64,000 nt of DNA from Centrapalus pauciflorus (lineage: Eukaryota; Streptophyta; Magnoliopsida; Asterales; Asteraceae), in contig JAANYP010006924.1 in assembly GCA_020465985.1 (NCBI GenBank), forward strand, positions 310,001 to 374,000. Direction: 5' to 3'. Positions 57,813-64,000 of the stretch are shown here, in pieces. Both the position numbers and the translations under genes were made by a program. A model generated the notes under the pieces. That model searched no databases. It saw only the letters and a program-made list of their open reading frames with translations, and had not been told where the DNA came from. The first letter of the stretch is position 1. Every line of letters begins with the position of its first letter.

Positions 57813-58821
57813 TCAGGTGGTTGATTTTAAATCTGCTTGATAAAGACCACAGAATCTGTGAGTTATAGAGATTCAGTTTTACATGCTAGATTCCGGTTGA
57901 GACATATTGTTGATGATAGATTAATTTGACATTCATATATGATAAGCTAGATTGTGACCTTTGCGCACCATGGTTCGGTGATGCCCTGTGGATCATGATA
58001 GCTATTTGATTTATCATTTCGCATGACATTGAATTTACAGTTCATTTCAGATATTGCTATGAGATTATTGCTATCATGACCTTAATGACTTATGCTTTCA
58101 CTATTGCTCGCACTTTGACATATCGGTTCAGCTTAGAATGATTAGCTTTGACGGTCTATTGTTCAAGACCATGCTATTTCACCAGTTCTATTGAACTTGG
58201 TAATAATACTCCGATGTTCTGCCATGTTGATTTACTGGTAGCTAGCCCAGTATGTGGCTGATCCCCACAATTTAAGCGTGAGCGTGGCTTGAACATCATC
58301 CGACTCTATGACTACTATGTCTCAATCATGAGTGGCTGTAGCGGCAGTCAAGACATATCACGCTAGTCCCATGATTCGCTTGATTAATGCATGTAATCTG
58401 AAAATCTATATTCTCACTAAGCTTTGCTTACAGATGTTGTTTACGTTTTTTTTACAGGAAAAGATAAAGGAAAGTCACCTGCCGGACCTAGTTCTTAGGT
58501 CTTACAAGAATCAAGTGAAGTTTTCATAGACCACTACTCAACAAACCCTTCAGTACAGATTGGCAGACGATAATTGTGGTGGTCTGGGTAGATTTTATTT
58601 GAATGTATAACGACATGAATTAGATTAGTATTGTACCCTTTATAAGTTTAATTTAAAAACTGTAATTTACACTAAAACTGTGTTAAACTTAATCCTAATG
58701 TTTGTACTTGTAATTTGAAATTCCGCAACATAATTACTCTATCTTTGTTATGATTGATATCGTATTGCAAGATGTGGGACCTAGACTCGTGACGACTGCC
58801 CCGTGAGGGGTGATCTTCACA
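57813..58821 (+). repeat. Distal half of solo LTR F
   Basis: The sequence resumes after the ATAAC duplication and ends CTTCACA before CTGAT. No ORF or further insertion is visible. The GGACCTAGACTCGTGACGAC stretch near the end is unlike any other LTR in the window. Confidence 0.75.
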
Positions 58822-58826
58822 CTGAT

Positions 58827-59094
58827 CGAGTCGGTAGGCTACCGGGCCAATTCTTTTGGAGATCTTGAATGGTCCGATATAACGTGGATTGAGTTTTCCT
58901 CGAGGCGAGACTTTCAGCATTACTTGATCTCCCTCTTGGAATTCCAAATCGTTCCATCTAACATGTGCATAGATTTTCTGTCGATCCCATGCGATCTTTA
59001 ATCGGTTCCGAATCTGGACTATATTTTCTGTAGTCTCCTGGATGATCTCGGGTCCAGTGATCTGGCTATCTCCTAACTCAGCCCAACAAAGCGG
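58827..59094 (-). pseudogene. Integrase C-terminal barrel of B (proximal part)
   Basis: The minus-strand frame reads WNDLEFQEGDQVMLKVSPRG and KLNPRYIGPFKISKRIGPVAYRLD, then runs into solo LTR F. It joins in sense to 31553-31874. Confidence 0.82.
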
Positions 59095-60186
59095 TCACCG
59101 ACACTTTCGCCCATAAATTCGGGTGAACCGACTGTCTCTATCTGATGTGAACCGACTGTCTCTATCTGATATAATCGATACGGGGACTCCATGCCTCGAG
59201 ACAACTTCTTTAAGATAGATTCGGGTTAACTTATCTATCTTATCAGTCTCCTTGATTGACAAGAAGTGTGCAGTTTTTGTGAGTCGGTCCACAATCACCC
59301 AAATGGTGCCATAACCTCCAGAAGTCTTTGGCAACTTTGTGATGAAGTTGATGGTTATTATCTCCCACTTCCACTGGGGTATTTCTGGTTGAACCAACAA
59401 TCCTGACGGCTTCTGGTGCTCAGCCTTAACTTTCAAATATGTTAAACACTTGCTGACATACGTAGCAATGTCAGCCTTCATGTTTGGCCACCAGTACATT
59501 TCCTTCAGGTTGTGATACATCTTATCTGGTCCTGGGTGAATAGCATATCTTGTTTTATGCCCTTCATCAATGACCAGCTTCCTCAACCCTCCGAATTTTG
59601 GTAGCCAAATTCTGTTCATGAAGTACCGACATCCATCGGTCTTGATTTCAAACTGTTTATCTATTCCTCTCAAGGCTTCATCTAGCAGGTTTCCCTCCTG
59701 GACTGCTTCCTCTTGTGCCTCGAGGATTTGAGAGTTCAGGTTTAACTGTATAGTCATAACCAAAGCTCGGACCCTTAGGGGTTTAACCTGTTCCTTCCGG
59801 CTCAAGGCATCATCTACAACATTTGCCTTAACCGGATGATAACGTATCTCGCAGTCGTAATCGCTAAGCAGCTCAACCCAACGTCGTTGCCTCTTGTTTA
59901 ACTCCTTCTGGTTCAGAATATGTTGAAGGCTCTTATGGTCTGTAAACACCGTGCACTTAGTACCGTAAAGGTAGTGCCTCCATATCTTGAGAGCAAATAC
60001 CACAACTCCAAGCTCTAGGTCGCGAGTCATGTAGTTCACCTCATGAACTTTAAGTTGCCGCGATGCATAAACGATAACCTTGTCTCTTTGCATTAACAAA
60101 CAACCCAATCCATTGTGTGAGGCATCGCAGTAAACAACAAAATCTTCTGTTCCTTCTGGTAAGGACAAAATAGGTGCACTACACAA
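59095..60186 (-). pseudogene. RNase H and truncated integrase of element B
   Basis: An open 363-codon frame. RNase H blocks are YCDASHNGLGCLLMQ, NYMTRDLELGVVVFALK, FTDHKSLQHIL and DDALSRK. The integrase zinc region has HKTRYAIHPGPDKMYHNLK and YVSKCLTYLKVKAEHQ (second cysteine now Leu or Tyr). The core has INFITKLPKT, where the first catalytic D is now N, and ISDRDSRFT with the second D. SDRDSRFT is then repeated by a 24-bp tandem duplication (59123-59170) and joins directly to YGRKCR, so the segment with the catalytic E is deleted. Confidence 0.85.
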
Positions 60187-61100
60187 TCTTTGCTTTAACA
60201 GTCAGAATGTCGTTTCCTGATCTTCACCCCAGTTGTACTTCATGTCCTTTCGAGTCAATTCCATTAAGGAACCAGCTATCTTCGAGAAGTTTTCAATGAA
60301 TCGCCTATAATAACCGGCAAGACCTAAGAACGGACGAATTTCGGTGGGACCCGCCTCAATTTTTGATGGGTCTACTTGAATTCGTTGGCTATTGATCACA
60401 TGCCTAGGAATTTGACTTCTCGTAGCCAAAATTCACACTTAGAGAATTTGGCGTACACCTGTTCTTTATCTAGAAGCTCCAAAATCAACTTCAGATGCTC
60501 CTCATGCTCCTCCTTACTTCTGGAATAGATAAGGATATCGTCTATGAACACTATTACAAATTTATCCAATTACAGTTTACACACTCGATTCATAAGGTCC
60601 ATGAGTACAACTGGTGCGTTGGTCAAACCGAATGGCATCACCTGAAATTCATAATGTCCATAACGAAATCTGAATGCTGTCTTGGGTATATCTTCTTCCC
60701 GAATCTTAACTTGGTGATACCCGGATCGCAGATCAATCTTAGAGTAGTAACTGGATCCTTGCAGATGATCGAACAGGTCGTCGATTCTGGGGAGAGGGTA
60801 TCGGTTTTTGATCGTTAACTTGTTCAGCTCTCGGTAATCGATGCACATCCTAAAGGAACCGTACTTCTTCTTGACAAATAAGACCGGAACTCCCAAAAGT
60901 GAGGAACTTGGTCGGATGAATCCTTTATCCAACAGTTCTTGCAGCTGATTGGATAATTCTTGCATCTCTGAGGGGGCCAATTGGTAGGGTGCTCGTGCGA
61001 CAGGTTCAGCTCCAGGAACCAAGTCAATCTGAAATTCTACTTGCCTAGTTGGTGGAAGTCCAGGTAAGTCTTCAGGAAAGACTTTTGGGTAGTCACGAAC
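60187..61100 (-). pseudogene. Reverse transcriptase of element B
   Basis: Most of the domain lies in frame 60570-61637: YPLPRIDDLFDHLQGSSYY, KIDLRSGYHQ, TAFRFRYGHYEFQVMPFGLTNAP. After MNRVCKL a stop (about 60570) precedes the catalytic FIDDILIYSRS at about 60520-60555, which is itself intact. The thumb and connection (HVINSQ, LGLAGYYRRFIENFSKIA) are at 60202-60429, with a frameshift before RNase H. Confidence 0.85.
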
Positions 61101-61637
61101 TACCAGGATTTCTTTGAGTCGCTTCTCCTTCGACTCTTTTTCCACTAGTTGAACTAATACTGCTTGACAACCTCTTCGAAGGCATTTCAATGTTCTTAAA
61201 CCAGAGATGACGTTCAATTGGCGATTCTTTCTTTCTCCTTGGACTGTTAGGACTTTCTCTTTCTTAAGTGGTATTCTAACGACCTTCTTACCACATAAGA
61301 TTTCAGCATGGTTGTCTGACAACCAATCCATACCAATAACTACGTCGAAGCTTCCGAGTTCAATAGGCATCAAGTTTATCTTAAAGGGATGATCTGCCAA
61401 TTTTAGTGTGCACTCCTTAATTATACTATTTTCTTCAATCAACTTTTCGTCCGCTAATTCTACGGCATAAGCATTTTCTAATGGGGAAAGAGTGGCATTT
61501 AGTTGTTCACTAAACTTAGCATATATAAAACTCCTATCAGCCCCAGTATCAAACAGCACATAAGCATACATATCATTAAGAAGGAATGTACCCGTTACTA
61601 CGTTGGGATCTTGACGAGCATCGCCTGCTCCTAACAC
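61101..61637 (-). pseudogene. Protease of element B and link to RT
   Basis: The active site is VLFDTGADRSFI, followed by DVVIGMDWLSDNHAEI, the usual Ty3 protease fold markers, and the linker DYPKVFPEDLPGLPPTRQVEF. It is continuous with RT in one frame, without a visible break in this part. Confidence 0.88.
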
Positions 61638-62686
61638 AAAGGCTCTCCCTTGAGCTCCACCACCGTTCCTTAACTTTGGACAATCCTTCTTGAAGTGCCC
61701 ATCTATCCCACATTCGAAGCAGCTCCTTTGCGTGCCGCTGTTGCCTCCGCTGGTGTTATACTTACAATCTTGGGTCAGATGACTGAGCTTCTTACATTTC
61801 CCGCAAGGGGTTCGACAGGGACCTATGTGATGGTAGGTGCATCAGTTACATAATGGTTTGTTGCCGGTATAGCCCTTCCTTGGCTCAGCTCCGGTGACAA
61901 AAGCTTTGATGGTCTCGGGCTTTTTGGACTGTGAGCCCGAACCTTTTCCTGACTTGTCCTCCCATTTCCTTTTATTTTCTCCTGCTTTGGCCTCAATCCT
62001 TCGGGCCACTTGATCCATCAAGTTATTCGCCATTCGGATGGCGCTCTGGATTGTGGTGGGGTTTGAGGAAGTGACGTTGCCTTGGATTTGAGGGGCGAGT
62101 CCCCAAATGTAGCGCTCGATCTTCTAGTACTCGGGGGTCACCATCTGTGGGCATAGTAGGCTTAGTTCATGGAAACGGTTAGTGTACCCAGCGACATCCG
62201 TTCCCTTCATAGCAAGATTCCAGAACTCACACTCCATCTTTTGCAATTCGTTTCTAGAGCAATACTCATCTGTCATCATTTGCTTCAACTCAGTCCAGGC
62301 GAGTTGGTAAGTCGTGTCAATTCCCACAGTCTGAGCATATGAATTCCACCAAGTCAAAGCACCGTCTTGAAGAGTGTGGCTAGCGAACTTGACCTTCTCA
62401 TCCTCAATGCAGCCACTAACGCGGAACACAGACTCAAGTTTCTCGAACCAGTGAACCAGTCCGACAGCGCCTTCCGTCCCATTAAAGTATCAAGGCTTAC
62501 GTCTTAAAAATCCCTTAATACCACACCCTTTCGGGGTTGAGTCAGACCCTCCCGTAGTGCGGCTAGCTCCTCCATCGCCGTTTGCGGTGCTATTGCGGTT
62601 GGTTTCATATGTGGCTATAGCTGCTGCCACTCGTTGGGCGACCAGTTGCTCGATCTCGGCGGTGTTCATGGCTCTTTTGGCGGCAT
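61638..62686 (-). pseudogene. Gag of element B
   Basis: The original start is probably ATGCCGCCAAAAGAG at 62686, where one lost base shifts the frame onto a stop; the next frame begins MNTAEIEQLVAQRVAAAI at 62669. A stop lies just before YFNGTEGAV. The shell domain is 62124-62429 (GALTWWNSYAQTVG, LKQMMTDEYCSRNE, YTNRFHELSLLCPQMV). A basic linker (61842-62033) and two zinc knuckles follow (CGKCKKLSHLTQDC and CFECGIDGHFKKDC, about 61690-61800). The whole gene is absent from element A. Confidence 0.85.
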
Positions 62687-63300
62687 TGTCTTAAAGTTTA
62701 AAGAAAAGAGCATAGTGTGAGAACTCGAGTCTTAAAGATTTAAATTTTTCTTAAGGCACAGTTTTCTAATCATCAAACATAGATTCATAAATAACTTGAA
62801 ATTTCCATTAATAATTCATAATTTCTTACATCGGGGCGGGTTATTACCTGAAATTTTGGAAGTCCTACACTACTACATAATAAATCCTAACATTACAGAG
62901 ATAAGGGGTCGGGGGGTACTAGGTGCGGGAGTGATCGGGGGTCTCTCCCTGCTCTAATGCATTAAGGCGCTGTGTTAGCTCCTCATTGTGGGCCTCGTAT
63001 TCGGATAGTCGTTGTCGAAGCTCCTCCAGCCCGTCCTGTTGAATAGTGAGGGGTGCTGGTTGGCCCAATAGAGGTTAAAGTTTTGCAACTCCTCCCGCTC
63101 TATACGAGCAGTCATCTCTCCGATATCCTAGTTAAGTAACCGGAATTGGAGGTCGTGCCATGAAGACCTTGCTACCAAAAGAGGTATGGTCTGATCGGCC
63201 GGCTCCTGAGTGAGCGGTGGGGTCGGTGTGGAGGATGGTCATCCGATCTCAAATTGGGAGGGGATACCCTCCTCCCGTCTCCATTCCTGGAGGGTATTGG
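62687..63300 (-). pseudogene. 5' leader of element B with small upstream ORF
   Basis: On the minus strand, LQEWRREEG starts next to the LTR. It is followed by PLLVARSSWHDLQFRLL, EMTARIEREELQ and, after a frameshift, a heptad-like end (EELRQRLSEYEAHNEELTQR) near 62930. Related pieces occur in element A. A splice-donor-like CAG/GTAATA lies at about 62845-62850 and an acceptor-like TTTAAG just before the gag start. The primer-binding site expected next to 63301 is absent. Confidence 0.5.
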
Positions 63301-64000
63301 TGTCACACCCCGTTACCCCGGTTGGCAACGAAGCGTGATGTCGCGGAAGCATAGTCATAATCAAGTGAACGACCACTATATGGACGTTTTCAAAAATACA
63401 TTGATTTAACTTCACATATAAATATTGTTTTACATAACCAAAATAAAGAGTAATTAGTTCGCAAATTACAGAGATTCAAATACATAACCATAATGACATT
63501 AATAATGCAATTAAATCTCCGAAGGTTTGAAAATTTATGCGACTCCAAAAGTACGGAAGCCTTGAAATACTTCCGACGTAGTGCACGTGCCTTAATTTCC
63601 TGAAAATACACGCTAAAATACGTCAACAAAATTGTTGGTGAGTTAATAGGTTTACACGAAAATATGACTTGTACGGACATCAACAGTTGAGTTTGAATTT
63701 ATAAAATCATAAATTCCATGTTATGTATTACATAAAAACCATCATGCAACCGAAACTTAATTATGAGTTTGCTCTGTGCAGTATTCCCCAATGTAATAAC
63801 GTAATGTTAAATATATATGCACCCCTTAGCAGTTGGAGCGACCAACCTAGGTGGGGGACATTAATCCCGATAGATCTCTCCATAATATATACGTGCTTAC
63901 ATAAAAATGTAACTAACGGTTCATGATCTGAGGGCTGATAGAACCACATGTGTAATACATAATAGAAATGAAGTAGTTTTTGTGTCTATATGAAAATGTA
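63301..64000 (-). repeat. 5' LTR of element B (partial, runs off window)
   Basis: It starts TGTCACACCCCG and matches 29140-29835 with about 5% differences. ORFs on either strand are not genes. Confidence 0.9.

Larger units (their letters stand above)
31880..58821 (+). mobile_element. Solo LTR F (about 2.4 kb of its own), split by element E
   Basis: The left part is 31880-33296, starting TGTAACAACCTAG. The right part is 57813-58821, ending GTGATCTTCACA. The flanks are CAGAT (31875-31879) and CTGAT (58822-58826), a 5-bp duplication with one change. There is no internal region, so this is a solo LTR inserted into B. Plus orientation is suggested by a pyrimidine-rich leader after an AT-rich promoter-like stretch (about 32080-32170) and by its likeness to the reverse complement of D. 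Confidence 0.8.
29140..64000 (-). mobile_element. Element B: Tekay-like chromovirus split by nested elements
   Basis: It comprises the 3' LTR (29140-31538), polypurine tract, integrase C-terminus (to 31874), then 27 kb of inserted DNA (31880-58821), then the rest of integrase, RNase H, RT, protease and gag (58827-62686), leader, and 5' LTR from 63301 running off the window. The two sides of the insertion join at the same place in the coding sequence: element A has GCTCTGTGGGTAGGTCGAG there. The visible LTR parts differ at about 18 sites in the first 385 bp. No primer-binding site precedes the 5' LTR. It was inserted into the gag gene of C at 29140. Confidence 0.9.

Noticed and set aside
57813..58821. 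Internal region of an F retrotransposon
   Set aside because: There is no coding sequence, primer site or polypurine tract, and the ends and flanking duplication fit a solo LTR.

Overview
The window looks like intergenic, repeat-packed nuclear DNA of a flowering plant with a large genome. I see no host gene, tRNA or rRNA. The family set (Tekay-type chromovirus, Athila-type Ty3 element, two Sirevirus-type Ty1/copia families, a Mutator-like element) fits a eudicot. Asteraceae is my best guess from general resemblance, but the sequence alone does not prove it.

Almost every base can be assigned to a nested stack of transposable elements. The oldest visible layer is a Sirevirus-like copia element on the minus strand (element C, pieces from 7179 to 29139). 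It was hit by (1) a Tekay-like element A (1-7178, minus, left end outside the window), (2) an Athila-like element H (7548-17941, minus, 5-bp duplication GCCGT), (3) a solo LTR D (19599-22370, duplication CCCAA), and (4) a second Tekay-like element B (29140 to beyond 64000, minus). B is itself split by a solo LTR F (31880-58821 with its insert). F is split by a plus-strand Sirevirus-like element E (33297-57807, duplication ATAAC). The 3' LTR of E is split by a second copy of the same family, G (46083-57053, duplication GATCA). The 5' LTR of G carries a 937-bp Mutator-like element (47035-47971, 9-bp duplication TTAAACATA). That is six layers: C, B, F, E, G, MULE. LTR divergence counted by eye (B about 5%, E about 3%, G slightly less) agrees with that order.

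All coding regions are broken by stops, frameshifts, deletions or active-site changes, so nothing here looks autonomous. In E the gag gene lies at 34485-37191, pol (protease, integrase, reverse transcriptase, RNase H) at 37184-40500, and a third gene in the envelope position at 41201-45354. G has the same layout but lost reverse transcriptase, RNase H and the start of its third gene. H keeps an almost clean integrase and two diverged third genes in tandem, and lost protease and reverse transcriptase. A lost gag. B lost its primer-binding site and part of integrase.

The most interesting pattern is in the envelope-position genes. In H (twice) and in C, the ORF starts at or within about 10 nt of a good 3' splice site and is preceded by a candidate intron and a leader; H module 1 and C also have a clear TATA box. 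In H, both leaders carry a perfect 14-bp palindrome, GCGCAGGCCTGCGC. Degenerate versions sit in the H LTR, also upstream of its TATA box. This suggests LTR-derived internal promoters driving separate transcription units. The intron in C contains a large inverted minisatellite that could fold into a hairpin.
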